From positions 2,022,501 through 2,086,500 of the forward strand of contig JADJNH010000005.1 of the NCBI GenBank assembly GCA_016714365.1: a stretch of 64,000 bases of DNA. Direction: 5' to 3'. The notes beneath the pieces are model-generated. The model made no database searches. It saw only the letters and a list, made by a program, of their open reading frames with translations, and was not told where the DNA came from. Position 1 is the stretch's first letter. Each line of letters begins with the position of its first letter. Positions 47,927-56,646 of this stretch are shown in pieces. A program made the position numbers and the translations under genes. The DNA is from Candidatus Vicinibacter affinis (GTDB taxonomy: Bacteria; Bacteroidota; Bacteroidia; Chitinophagales; Saprospiraceae).

Positions 47927-48748
47927 TTATTGGATTGGTAAGCGCCTCCTTAGATACCATTCCATGCAGAATATTCCTGCAATCAAAATACTGAGCTGTG
48001 GGATTAAAGTGGCCCATGTGCTGCTTTGATAATTTTCAAGGCTTGTTCCATTCGCTTGTTTGAGCACCCATAAATGGTAAGAATCATTCGAAATCCCAAA
48101 GGCGGATGTGGTCAGGTTGGCAGCGTAATGCATTCCCGTGGACATGGAAATTCCTTTTGAGCCAGTGGCTAATAGCGCGTACAATATACCCCAGGATCCC
48201 GCCCCTAAAAATGCAGTTTGGATGGTCCAACCATTGGCTATATGATAGGAGGCGAACAGAATAGAACTGATGAGAATTGAATTTCTTATGCCTACGGATT
48301 CTTTAAGTATGGAGAGTGGATATCCCCTGAACGCAACTTCTTCCATAAATGCCAAAGGAATCAGTGGCAGTGTCCAAAGCAGGAATTGTCCCATGTTGCT
48401 GTGGGTATTTAACTCTATTTTAAAATCTGAATATAAGATGATCGAAAAGGTCAGCAAACCCATTAACATACATCCTGTGCAGCATCCCAAGATGAATTTT
48501 CTCACAGTCGTTGATTCAAATAGGAGACCTATTTCGGAAAAAGTTTTCTTGTCATAACGAAGAAAAAGGTAGGTGCACAGCAGTGCAACAAATGTTCCGA
48601 TAACTCCATGTGCGATTCTTTCAAACGTTTCAGGAATGAAAGATTTTAAGAAAGAGAAAGCAATGAAAAGCCCAGTAAAAACTACACAGAACAGGATCGC
48701 CTTGATGATCTTATTTGCCTTGCCATTGATGAGTGCGGTGTCTTTCAT
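47927..48748 (-). CDS. CPBP family intramembrane metalloprotease
   Basis: This membrane protease of the CAAX protease/bacteriocin-processing family has about seven helices. The three signatures are present: EEVAFRG (the EEXXXR motif, glutamate pair and arginine), FASYHIAN and HYAAN. The ATG at 48748 is preferred (MKDTALINGKAN); the longer frame from 48811 starts with TTG. CPBP proteins process peptides in the membrane or serve in immunity to peptide toxins. It is monocistronic by position. Confidence 0.88.
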   Translation of the reverse strand: MKDTALINGKANKIIKAILFCVVFTGLFIAFSFLKSFIPETFERIAHGVIGTFVALLCTYLFLRYDKKTFSEIGLLFESTTVRKFILGCCTGCMLMGLLTFSIILYSDFKIELNTHSNMGQFLLWTLPLIPLAFMEEVAFRGYPLSILKESVGIRNSILISSILFASYHIANGWTIQTAFLGAGSWGILYALLATGSKGISMSTGMHYAANLTTSAFGISNDSYHLWVLKQANGTSLENYQSSTWATLIPQLSILIAGIFCMEWYLRRRLPIQ

Positions 48749-49220
48749 TTTTACCGTAGATTTTTTCAGGAGTAATTGGCGAAAATACCTGTATTTTCTA
48801 TTCAAAGCCAAAAATTATGCTGAATGTTTTCTTGATAATCATGGTCGTTTTGCCAATTTCCTTCTCAATGCAGGATACTTTCTAACCTGATCATCCGGAT
48901 TAGATTTGTGAAATGTCTCAAAATGCATTTAAGATGGAATTTTGATGAGAGCGAATTTTGTGCATTGACCTCCACTTTATTGAAATTCAACTTTCTTTCA
49001 GGGTCAAATTTTACCTTTTTTCGCTGTGATTTGTCGAGTAGCGAATAGTTGTTGTTTCGCGGGTTGTGGGAGGCGTCTTGAAAAGTCTAAGAGGAAATTA
49101 TTTTTAAATGAATGAGCATTCAATCAGAAAAATAAAAATTCTTATGCAATTTTTGGCTTGTCTGGTTGCTCATGCGAATTGGAAATGTGATTACATCTGG
49201 GAGCCAACAATAATTTATAT
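48749..49220. other. Gene-free stretch
   Basis: No gene or structure was recognised. The open frames present overlap the neighbouring genes in other frames. Confidence 0.45.
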
Positions 49221-50183
49221 TTAAGTATTTTGAACAATGAGAAAATAGATGGGCATACCAATTGTAATATTTATCGGAAAGGTAACGGCAAGAGCCATTG
49301 GTAAGAAGAGCCCAGGATTTGATTGTGGAACTGAAATTTTCATAGCAGCTGGTACTGCAATGTAAGAGGCGCTCGCGGCCAAAACTGCAAACATAAAACG
49401 ATTGGTTATGTCTGGTGTAACAGAGGAGCTTAACATCGCAATGATGCAGCCGTTTATTAGTGGAATTAAAATGGCAAAAATAATGGGAAACCAACCAAAT
49501 GAGAAAAATGCTTTTAGTTTTCTGCCACTTGTAATTCCCATGTCTAAGAGAAAAATGGCAAGAAAACCTTTAAAAAGGTCATTTGTAAATGGTTTTATTC
49601 CTTCTGCCTGTTTGGCATTCGCCAAGTAGCCTATTATTAAACTGCCCAGTATGAGCAATACACTCCCATTTGTGAATGAATGTTTTATAGCGGAACGTTT
49701 CTGTATTTTTTCGTTTTGGTCTTTATTAAAAATAGAAATTAATAATAGGCCAATAATAATTGCCGGAGATTCCATTAAGGCCATAATAGCCACCATGTGT
49801 CCATGAAGGGATAGTTGCTGAGATTCTAGATAAGAAACGGCCGTCACAAATGTGACTGCACTTACGGAACCGTAAGCAGCGGCTATTGCACCGGCGTCAA
49901 AGACATTCAATCTTCTTTTAAGTATAAAGAATGTGTAGAGTGGTATCATTAAAGAAATACAAACCCCAAATATCATTGACAATCCAATTTCCATAGTAAA
50001 TGCCTCATGTGATAATTCCTGGCCACCTTTGAAACCTATGGCAAATAACAAGTACAATGAAATAAATTTTGATGAATTTGGAGGTATTTCTAAATCACTG
50101 TTTAAATAAACGGCAACTATACCAAGTACAAAAAAGAGTAAAGCTGGATTTGTTAGGTTTTCTATGAGTAGATTATAATTCAT
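49221..50183 (-). CDS. SbtA-type sodium-dependent bicarbonate transporter
   Basis: SbtA takes up bicarbonate together with sodium in cyanobacteria and other bacteria. The 320-residue protein has about ten helices and the family signature FDAGAIAAAYGSVSAVTFVTA (about residues 96-115), followed by MALMESPAIIIGLL in the next helix, as in SbtA. It is the last gene of a minus-strand series whose divergent regulator is a CbbR-like LysR protein. The gene starts 34 bp after the dihydroorotase stop, so it is probably co-transcribed with it. Confidence 0.85.
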   Translation of the reverse strand: MNYNLLIENLTNPALLFFVLGIVAVYLNSDLEIPPNSSKFISLYLLFAIGFKGGQELSHEAFTMEIGLSMIFGVCISLMIPLYTFFILKRRLNVFDAGAIAAAYGSVSAVTFVTAVSYLESQQLSLHGHMVAIMALMESPAIIIGLLLISIFNKDQNEKIQKRSAIKHSFTNGSVLLILGSLIIGYLANAKQAEGIKPFTNDLFKGFLAIFLLDMGITSGRKLKAFFSFGWFPIIFAILIPLINGCIIAMLSSSVTPDITNRFMFAVLAASASYIAVPAAMKISVPQSNPGLFLPMALAVTFPINITIGMPIYFLIVQNT

Positions 50184-50217
50184 GAATGTATTTCTGCTTG
50201 AATAAGAATTGATCTTT

Positions 50218-51564
50218 TTATCTTATTTTTGAAAATTTCAATCTTTTTCCTTTATTCGTATCATTTATGATACCGTCTGCATAGACTAGATTTCCATTGA
50301 CAAATGTTTTAAGTATTTTACTTTTGAAGATTTGATTTTCGAAACGTGTCCAGCCACATTTATAAAGTATATTTTCAGCAGAAACCGTCCATTTATTTTT
50401 CAAATCCAGTAATACTAAATCAGCAAAATAACCTTCCCGAATGTACCCCCGCTCTTTTATTCTATAAATTTCAGCCACATGATGACTCATTTTTTCGACT
50501 ATTTTTTCAAGACTTATTTTTCCTTGATGAAAAAATTCAAGCATTACAGGTAAAGCATGCTGAACTAAAGGTCCTCCTGATAAAGATTTAAAATAGGTTC
50601 CATTTTTTTCGACAATTGAATGTGGTGCATGGTCTGTAGCGATGATGTCAAGTCTGTTATCCAAAAGAGCCGCTAAAATTCCTTTTTTATCTTCCTCTGT
50701 TTTAATGGCAGGATTCCATTTTATTTTGGCTCCTAATTTCTCATAATCTTTATCTGAAAACCAAAGGTGATGCACACAAGCTTCTGCAGTAATGCGTTTT
50801 TCTCGGATGTCGAGATTGTTTTCAAATAAATTTGCTTCTGCCTGAGTTGAAATATGAAGGAAATGTAACCGATTATTATGTTTTTTAGCAATTTGTAAAA
50901 CACGTTTGGTCGCTGATAAGCAGGCTTCTTCACTTCTTATCAGGGGGTGAAATTCAATGGGAATGTTTTCTCCATATAACTTTTGGTATTTGTAGGTATT
51001 CTTGCTAATAATGGCATCGTCTTCGCAATGCAGAGCTATTAAGTTATCAGATCTGGAGAAAAGATTTTCTAAAAATTCAGGGTAATTGGCGAGGATGCCT
51101 TCATCATTATTAAAATAGAGCCCATCGTCGGTTATGCCACACACATTTTCATTATCTGTTTTTAAAGCCTCTTCTAAGTTGTATTGATTGATTCCCATAA
51201 AAAAGGAATAGTTTGCCAAGGCTGTTTTGGAGGCTATTTTATACTTCTCTTCTAATAATTTTTGAGTTAAGGTATTGGGTATTGTGTTTGGCATTTCCAT
51301 GAATGAAGTGATTCCACCGGCAACTGCTGCTTTTGATTCGGAATAAATGGTTCCTTTGTAAGTTAACCCGGGTTCACGAAAGTGTACCTGGTCATCAATT
51401 ATTCCAGGCAGGAGATACAAGCCTTCGGCATTTATAACATCTGCATTGTTGCAGGAAATGGAATCTGAAATATTTTCTATTCTTTCACCAACAATTAATA
51501 CGTCCGCCAAAGTGATTTTTCCCTCATTTACTACCTGCGCTTGCTTGATTACTATTCTTTTCAT
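50218..51564 (-). CDS. Dihydroorotase-like amidohydrolase (Bacteroidota type)
   Basis: Dihydroorotase closes the dihydroorotate ring in pyrimidine synthesis. The 448-residue product starts the barrel with GIIDDQVHFREPGLTYKG, where the usual HXH metal pair is Q-V-H. Downstream, CGITDDGLYFNNDEG replaces the segment that carries the carboxylated lysine in classical enzymes. HCEDD, HFLHIST and ATDHAPHS are present. This variant is common in Bacteroidota. Whether it is an active dihydroorotase or a related hydrolase is not shown by sequence. It lies 8 bp after the DUF6671 gene and 34 bp before sbtA. Confidence 0.82.
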   Translation of the reverse strand: MKRIVIKQAQVVNEGKITLADVLIVGERIENISDSISCNNADVINAEGLYLLPGIIDDQVHFREPGLTYKGTIYSESKAAVAGGITSFMEMPNTIPNTLTQKLLEEKYKIASKTALANYSFFMGINQYNLEEALKTDNENVCGITDDGLYFNNDEGILANYPEFLENLFSRSDNLIALHCEDDAIISKNTYKYQKLYGENIPIEFHPLIRSEEACLSATKRVLQIAKKHNNRLHFLHISTQAEANLFENNLDIREKRITAEACVHHLWFSDKDYEKLGAKIKWNPAIKTEEDKKGILAALLDNRLDIIATDHAPHSIVEKNGTYFKSLSGGPLVQHALPVMLEFFHQGKISLEKIVEKMSHHVAEIYRIKERGYIREGYFADLVLLDLKNKWTVSAENILYKCGWTRFENQIFKSKILKTFVNGNLVYADGIINDTNKGKRLKFSKIR

Positions 51565-51572
51565 ACATGGAT

Positions 51573-52409
51573 TTATGGATTACAAAGATCACAATAGATT
51601 GGATCTTCGGTTTGTTTTCCATGCGGATATTTTTCTTCTTTTTTATAAGAGCATTTTTTACAGGTATAGAGATAACTTATTGTGCTTTGGGTCGGAAAAT
51701 TGCACAATTCACAAGGCAAACCTGGATTCGAATCTGTTATTTCAAAACCCGGCGTATCACAATTTGGGCAGAGTGAGTTAATTTTATTAGCCAATTTAAA
51801 GGTTGCATTCCCAATCACGTTCATTCTTGTGGGGTTATGCATAGCCCTCATATCCGTTTCTACATAAGCTTTTCCGTATTTTTCAATGAGCTTTTTAAAA
51901 GTACTGAATAGTTGATCTGCATTAGTTATTCCTTTAGTAATGTCTGCAAAATAATTTTTTGATTTTCTAAGAATCAAGCCGTGTGAAGGGAAATTTGCCT
52001 TTGCTGCAAATTCTTTTAGTTCCTCTTCATTTTTAATTTCTGAGCCATTGAAATTGGTTTCTATACTTAGCTCCCTGGCAATGATTTCTAAATCATTTTT
52101 CTTGTCAATAAAGAGTAAAAATTCATCATCTGCAGGTACCAAAGGGATAGAAGGATGTGGTCCAAAAGAGCCTTCACTGGCTACGACCAAATCATACTTA
52201 CTCAATTTCATTGCCATAAGGCATTTGTTCCTGGACGTAGTGATCGGATCGTCTTTACGTTCTACTTCTCCGGTGAAAGTCCCAAGTTCATCCGTATCCA
52301 GATCCGCAACAACAAAGCATTTTACACCAAGTTCTTTTTCTAAAATTGTAGCAATCACTTGTTCCTTATGGTGTTTCGTAGCTATTAAAAGACTTCTCCC
52401 TTTGAACAT
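51573..52409 (-). CDS. DUF6671 family protein with C-terminal zinc-finger-like cysteines
   Basis: The 278-residue protein has an N-terminal domain (LLIATKHHKEQVIATILEKEL, ASEGSFGPHPSIPLVPADDE) that matches what I recall of DUF6671, whose function is unknown. The C-terminus has four CXXC pairs (CPNC, CELC, CKKC, CDLC), probably a zinc ribbon. It sits 6 bp after a small helical gene and 8 bp before dihydroorotase, so it is a middle gene of the operon. No biochemical role can be assigned. Confidence 0.72.
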   Translation of the reverse strand: MFKGRSLLIATKHHKEQVIATILEKELGVKCFVVADLDTDELGTFTGEVERKDDPITTSRNKCLMAMKLSKYDLVVASEGSFGPHPSIPLVPADDEFLLFIDKKNDLEIIARELSIETNFNGSEIKNEEELKEFAAKANFPSHGLILRKSKNYFADITKGITNADQLFSTFKKLIEKYGKAYVETDMRAMHNPTRMNVIGNATFKLANKINSLCPNCDTPGFEITDSNPGLPCELCNFPTQSTISYLYTCKKCSYKKEEKYPHGKQTEDPIYCDLCNP

Positions 52410-52415
52410 CTGAAA

Positions 52416-52700
52416 CTATCTTTCCAATAGAGTGATTTTTATTTCAGAGGTAATATCTATTCCCTTTCCATTGTTTTTTGCTTTTGACAGTAAGGTTTGT
52501 AATTTTTCCAACTCCTTTTTTAATTCCGGAATTTTTATTTGGGCAATTTCATCATCTTTGCCAAACCTTTCCTGGGAACTCCAATTTTTTATTTTATGAT
52601 AATTGATTTTGGAGGAAAACATTTCCAAGAGCGTTTCCTCGGCGTCATCATAAGAGAAGTGACGATCAATGAGTGTGAATGTTTCAGTATTTTTCATCAT
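52416..52700 (-). CDS. Small charged helical protein
   Basis: This 94-residue protein is rich in lysine and glutamate and likely forms a coiled coil in its second half (ELKKELEKLQTLLSKAKNN). No family is recognised. Its ATGATG start overlaps the stop of the 56-residue upstream gene, and the DUF6671 gene follows after 6 bp, so it is co-transcribed with both. Confidence 0.6.
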   Translation of the reverse strand: MMKNTETFTLIDRHFSYDDAEETLLEMFSSKINYHKIKNWSSQERFGKDDEIAQIKIPELKKELEKLQTLLSKAKNNGKGIDITSEIKITLLER

Positions 52701-52867
52701 TTGCTTAATTTTGGGTTTGAAATAAATTTGAGAAAGAAACCACCGGTTATTATTCCTAGTGAGGCAAATACCTGGCCGTTTATTGCATCATTCGTTTGGA
52801 ATGCAATGATTAGAAATGCAATCATGAGTGACATCCAAAGACTGGTTTTTAATATGGTTTTATACAT
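52697..52867 (-). CDS. Small two-helix membrane protein (56 aa)
   Basis: A short gene not picked up by a 60-codon cutoff. It encodes 56 residues with two hydrophobic stretches (WMSLMIAFLIIAFQ and ASLGIITGGFFLKF) and a TGA at 52697-52699. Its stop overlaps the ATG of the charged helical gene by a few bases, which suggests translational coupling. No family is recognised. It lies 120 bp after the isocitrate dehydrogenase gene, across a stem-loop. Confidence 0.6.
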   Translation of the reverse strand: MYKTILKTSLWMSLMIAFLIIAFQTNDAINGQVFASLGIITGGFFLKFISNPKLSK

Positions 52868-52910
52868 TTTATTTAATTTTTATTTTTTCTTACATTCAAT
52901 TGACAGGTAT

Positions 52911-52933
52911 CATAAGAGTTCACAACTCTTATG
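52911..52933. repeat. Stem-loop between isocitrate dehydrogenase and the small membrane protein genes
   Basis: A 10-bp perfect stem (CATAAGAGTT and AACTCTTATG) with a three-base loop, 55 bp downstream of the isocitrate dehydrogenase stop. There is no T-run next to it, so it may be a processing site, an attenuator or an operator. Confidence 0.45.
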
Positions 52934-52987
52934 CATCTTGGTAATTAAATTCACCCTGAATAAGTAGAATGTTTTAGTTTTTGTAAT

Positions 52988-54427
52988 TTATTGTCCCTGT
53001 CCTAGTGAGTAGGATGCTTGACCATCAAACGAATACAGGTTTTCAGTCTTTATGCAGTCAATGTTTTCATTGATTGCATTTTTCATAAGATCAATGATAT
53101 TTGATTTGTCTATTTCAGAATTTTCGAATGGTTTAAAACGGCATCTCCAGTGGTCAGTACAAAATGTTTCTTGAAATCCATCAGGCCATACTTTGATTCC
53201 TCTGTTTGTTATCATGGAGAGTTTTATTCCATTGATTTCAACTTTTTTCACTTTCTCCGCTAATTCGTTAGGATTGGAGCCGTTCCAGTGTACAAAAATA
53301 TCCACTCCCACCAATTCTTTATTTGCTGCAGGTTTGCGTTTGTATTTAGGCAGATTTAAAGCTGAATTGTTTGCATACGAAACAGACTTAAGTATGGATG
53401 GTTTTTGACCGATATTCGCGATTACTGCTTTTGAAAATTCCTTAGTACCAACTTTATGGGCGCTGATTCCCTCCTTAAAAATGTCGTACGTATGTATGCC
53501 ATCTTCAAGTGTCTTTAACCAGGCATTTTGTACTTTTTCCGCGACATCGGTTTGTCCAATATGATTCAACATCATAATCGCACCTTGTAATAGACCTGAA
53601 GGATTCGCCACATTTTGACCTGCGCGTCTCGGAGCTGAACCGTGTATGGCTTCAAACATGGAGCACTCTTCACCAATATTAGCAGAACCCGCCAAACCAA
53701 CTGAACCGGTAATTTGTGCAGCAACATCACTTAAAACATCTCCATAGAGATTTGGCATGACGATGACATCAAAATATTCAGGCGTATCGGCCATTTTTGC
53801 TGCCCCAATGTCTATTATCCAATGTTCGTTTTCTATTTCCGGGTATTCTTTTGCAATCTCATTAAACACCTGGTGAAACAAACCATCTGTTTGCTTCATA
53901 ATATTGTCCTTAGTAAAGCAGCTTACTTTTTTACGATTTTGTTGTTTAGCATATTCAAACGCGTATCGTACAATTTTTTCGCAACCGGGTCTACTTATTA
54001 ATTTGAGGCATTGCACCACTTCGTCCGTTTGCTGATGCTCGATGCCTGCGTATAAGTCCTCTTCATTTTCTCTTATAATCACCACATCCATAACAGGATG
54101 CTTTGTGCTTACAAAAGGATGTAAACTCCTGCAAGGTCTTACGTTTGAATACAAACCCAGAAATTTACGAGTGGTAACATTTAAGCTTTTGTATCCGCCA
54201 CCTTGTGGTGTGGTGATGGGAGCTTTTAGAAAGATTTTGTTTCGCCTGATAGTATCCCACGATTCAGCTGCGATTCCAGATGTATTGCCTGCCAGATAAA
54301 CACTTTCGCCAACTTGAATTTCATCAATTTCGATTTTAGCACCTGCTGCTAAGATTATTTCTAATGTGGCGTCCATTATCTCAGGGCCAATTCCGTCTCC
54401 TTTTGCTACAGTAATTCTAGTTATCAT
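52988..54427 (-). CDS. icd: NADP-type isocitrate dehydrogenase with C-terminal extension
   Basis: This enzyme oxidatively decarboxylates isocitrate to 2-oxoglutarate and CO2. The 479-residue product resembles the Thermus-type enzyme in having a C-terminal extension of about 140 residues beyond the catalytic core. Catalytic segments are present: SLNVTTRKFLGLYSNVRP, IIRENEEDLYAGIEH, PNLYGDVLSD. The coenzyme loop HGSAPRRAGQNVANP has basic residues at the NADP-determining positions. It is 20 bp after the prohibitin-like gene and lies in a cluster behind a CbbR-like regulator. Confidence 0.88.
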   Translation of the reverse strand: MITRITVAKGDGIGPEIMDATLEIILAAGAKIEIDEIQVGESVYLAGNTSGIAAESWDTIRRNKIFLKAPITTPQGGGYKSLNVTTRKFLGLYSNVRPCRSLHPFVSTKHPVMDVVIIRENEEDLYAGIEHQQTDEVVQCLKLISRPGCEKIVRYAFEYAKQQNRKKVSCFTKDNIMKQTDGLFHQVFNEIAKEYPEIENEHWIIDIGAAKMADTPEYFDVIVMPNLYGDVLSDVAAQITGSVGLAGSANIGEECSMFEAIHGSAPRRAGQNVANPSGLLQGAIMMLNHIGQTDVAEKVQNAWLKTLEDGIHTYDIFKEGISAHKVGTKEFSKAVIANIGQKPSILKSVSYANNSALNLPKYKRKPAANKELVGVDIFVHWNGSNPNELAEKVKKVEINGIKLSMITNRGIKVWPDGFQETFCTDHWRCRFKPFENSEIDKSNIIDLMKNAINENIDCIKTENLYSFDGQASYSLGQGQ

Positions 54428-54447
54428 TTTTGTTTTGTTTTTTTTAA

Positions 54448-55215
54448 TTAATCGATGAGGTATGGCACTTTGCCATCAGTAATTATTATTTTACTGTTCG
54501 TAGATTTTGATAATTCTATAAAAGCTTCAATACTTCTAATCTTAATGATTTGGTCTGTTAGACCTTCTGAAAGGATTTTTTGAGCATCTCTTGTCCCGGT
54601 TGCTTCAATCGTTTTTCTTTCAGCATCTAATTTTTCTTGTTGTAAAATAAAAACCATCCTCATAGCATCTTGCTCTGCTTGTAATTTTTGTTCGATTGAA
54701 CTTGCCAGACCCGTAGGCAATTGGATGCTTTTCATCAGAACCGCCTGAACAAGAATTCCCTGATCAGCAAGGGTCTCTTCCATTTTGATTTTAATTGCAT
54801 TTTCTATTTCAGCTCTCATCCCTGAGTGCATGTCTTTTGCAAAATATTTGGAACACACATCTGCGGATGCGGATCTAAATACATTGGATATAATCGTTTC
54901 ATATCCAAGTCCAATACTTTTGATTACTTTAGGTACACTGTTTTGACCGATTCTATAAAGAATGGATATTTGAGCTGTAACACTTAAGCCTTCCTTGCTC
55001 GGTAGACTTAGTGATAATTCAATGTCGTTTATCTGTATATTTGTTTTTATAACTTTAGTAGTAAATGGGTTGAACCAAACAGGGCCTTGTGCATGAATTT
55101 TTTCAGAAAGTTTACCAAGCTTTTGTTTTACTCCAACTTCTCCTGGTCTTACAACTGCACAACTGGTGAATGCTGTTAAGACTGTAACTGCAGAAATGAC
55201 TTTGACTATTTTCAT
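54448..55215 (-). CDS. SPFH/prohibitin-family lipoprotein
   Basis: The ATG at 55215 gives a lipoprotein signal (LTAFTSCAVVRPGEVGVKQK, lipobox near residue 16). The SPFH/prohibitin domain follows (KLGKLSEKIHAQGPVWFNPF, SLPSKEGLSVTAQISILYRI) with a helical tail that includes QQEKLDAERKTIEATGTRDA. Such proteins form large membrane rings that protect membrane proteins. About 255 residues. The gene heads the minus-strand series and diverges from the LysR gene with a 90 bp gap, and may be its main target. Confidence 0.82.
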   Translation of the reverse strand: MKIVKVISAVTVLTAFTSCAVVRPGEVGVKQKLGKLSEKIHAQGPVWFNPFTTKVIKTNIQINDIELSLSLPSKEGLSVTAQISILYRIGQNSVPKVIKSIGLGYETIISNVFRSASADVCSKYFAKDMHSGMRAEIENAIKIKMEETLADQGILVQAVLMKSIQLPTGLASSIEQKLQAEQDAMRMVFILQQEKLDAERKTIEATGTRDAQKILSEGLTDQIIKIRSIEAFIELSKSTNSKIIITDGKVPYLID

Positions 55216-55273
55216 GATGTATAATTTTTTTTGACGGTGCAAAATTGAACAATCTATTTCATAACCTTTTATT

Positions 55274-55281
55274 TATCTTTG
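55274..55281 (+). promoter_or_regulatory. -7 promoter box (TATCTTTG) of the LysR gene
   Basis: A perfect TAnnTTTG box, 24 bp upstream of the LysR ATG at 55306. It lies in the divergent spacer shared with the prohibitin-like gene, the expected LysR binding region. Confidence 0.6.
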
Positions 55282-55305
55282 TAATGTAAACCATAAAAAT
55301 AATTT

Positions 55306-56229
55306 ATGAATTATACATTGAACCAATTGCAGATATTTCTAAAAATCGTTCAAACACAAAGCGTTACAAAGGCTTCTGAAGAATTGCACCTTACACAGCC
55401 GGCCGTTTCCATTCAGTTAAAGAATTTTCAGGATCAGTTTGACATACCTTTAACGGAAGTAGTTGGCCGGAAAATTTACATTACAGATTTTGGATTGGAA
55501 ATTGCGGAGGCGGCTGAAAACATTATTAACCAGGTTTCTGCCATCAACTATAAAACCCTCGCTTATAAAGGCCAATTAACAGGTCGTTTAAAGATTTCGG
55601 TAGTTTCCACTGGAAAATACGTAATGCCCTACTTCCTAACCAATTTTATGCAGCAACATTCCGGAATAGAATTATTGATGGATGTAACTAATAAAAACAA
55701 GGTTGTGGAGAGTTTGGAAAATAATGAAGTTGATTTTGCGCTGGTTTCTATTCTGCCAAATAATTTAAATATTGAGAAGCTTGATTTACTTCAAAATAAA
55801 TTATTCCTTGTAGGCAGTGTTGAGAAAAAGTTTAAAAAAGGAATAAGCACAAAAGAAATTTTTAAAGATTTGCCTTTAATTTTTAGAGAAAAGGGTTCCG
55901 GGACAAGACAAACAATGGAAAGTTTTTTTGAACGCAACAGCATATCCGTCTTAAAAAAGATGGAGTTAACATCAAATGAAGCGGTGAAGCAATCATTACT
56001 GGCCGGATTAGGGTATTCCATTATGCCACTCATTGGGATAAAAAATGAACTACACAATAATGAGTTACAAATAATTTCAATCAAAGGACTTCCAATTAAA
56101 ACAACCTGGAGTTTGATATGGTTAAAAGGGAAAAAGCATTCTCCGGTTTCTAAGTCTTTATTGGAGTATTTAAAAAAGGAAAAATCACAAATCGTCCGGG
56201 ATAAGTTTAGCTGGTATGAGCAATATTAG
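55306..56229 (+). CDS. LysR-family regulator, CbbR-like
   Basis: A 307-residue LysR protein. The winged helix is at the N-terminus (NQLQIFLKIVQTQSVTKASE, LTQPAVSIQLKNF). The effector domain begins with GRLKISVVSTGKYVMPYFLTNF, which closely resembles the corresponding segment of the CbbR/RbcR/CmpR subgroup, regulators of carbon fixation and bicarbonate uptake. It is divergent from the prohibitin-icd-...-sbtA series. This supports regulation of inorganic-carbon handling, but the effector is not known. The subgroup call is by eye. Confidence 0.85.
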   Translation: MNYTLNQLQIFLKIVQTQSVTKASEELHLTQPAVSIQLKNFQDQFDIPLTEVVGRKIYITDFGLEIAEAAENIINQVSAINYKTLAYKGQLTGRLKISVVSTGKYVMPYFLTNFMQQHSGIELLMDVTNKNKVVESLENNEVDFALVSILPNNLNIEKLDLLQNKLFLVGSVEKKFKKGISTKEIFKDLPLIFREKGSGTRQTMESFFERNSISVLKKMELTSNEAVKQSLLAGLGYSIMPLIGIKNELHNNELQIISIKGLPIKTTWSLIWLKGKKHSPVSKSLLEYLKKEKSQIVRDKFSWYEQY

Positions 56230-56646
56230 GAGATAGGCTCTTTTGTGGTTTACTTTTAGATCGTCTTGTGTGTTGGTGGTAAAGCAAAATTTACCAACTG
56301 CATACGTTTTTGCAATTGTAATTGTAAATGTGGAGTGGGAAAATATATTTAATTAGGTTTATCCGATGGAAGGACTGTCTGTGTCATCCGCTTTTCAAGT
56401 AGAACTGCCTGTCCCATCATGAACGGAGTGGGGGAGTTGACATGCTGAGGCCACTCAAGAGGAAAGTCATGAGGCCTATACCCAACAGAAAGTTTTCTTT
56501 TAAAATTTGATTTGTAAAAATAATGCTTGTTTACTACCGACCTTTTTTGAAACAAGAAACCCCGCCTATTACATTGGTCTTGTTTTGGTCATTTGTATTC
56601 ATTCACTGTGAAAAATGTTTTAAATCATTTTATCGCAAAACCTAAT
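56230..56646. other. Gene-free stretch
   Basis: A GC-richer patch (56349-56470) yields a 68-codon minus-strand frame at 56349-56555 with proline-rich content, which I do not accept as a gene. No structure was recognised. Confidence 0.45.

Noticed and set aside
49120..49494. 124-codon minus-strand frame overlapping the SbtA gene
   Set aside because: It overlaps the strongly supported SbtA gene in another frame, has no recognisable domain, and its composition (many Cys, His and Ser codons) looks like shadow translation.
51721..51740. tRNA-like GATTCGAATC motif
   Set aside because: It is inside the DUF6671 coding frame and has no acceptor stem or cloverleaf around it.
56349..56555. 68-codon minus-strand frame with proline-rich sequence (RPHDFPLEWPQHV)
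   Set aside because: It has no recognised domain and no promoter or neighbour gene, and resembles spurious translation of a GC-richer patch. It was left as gene-free.
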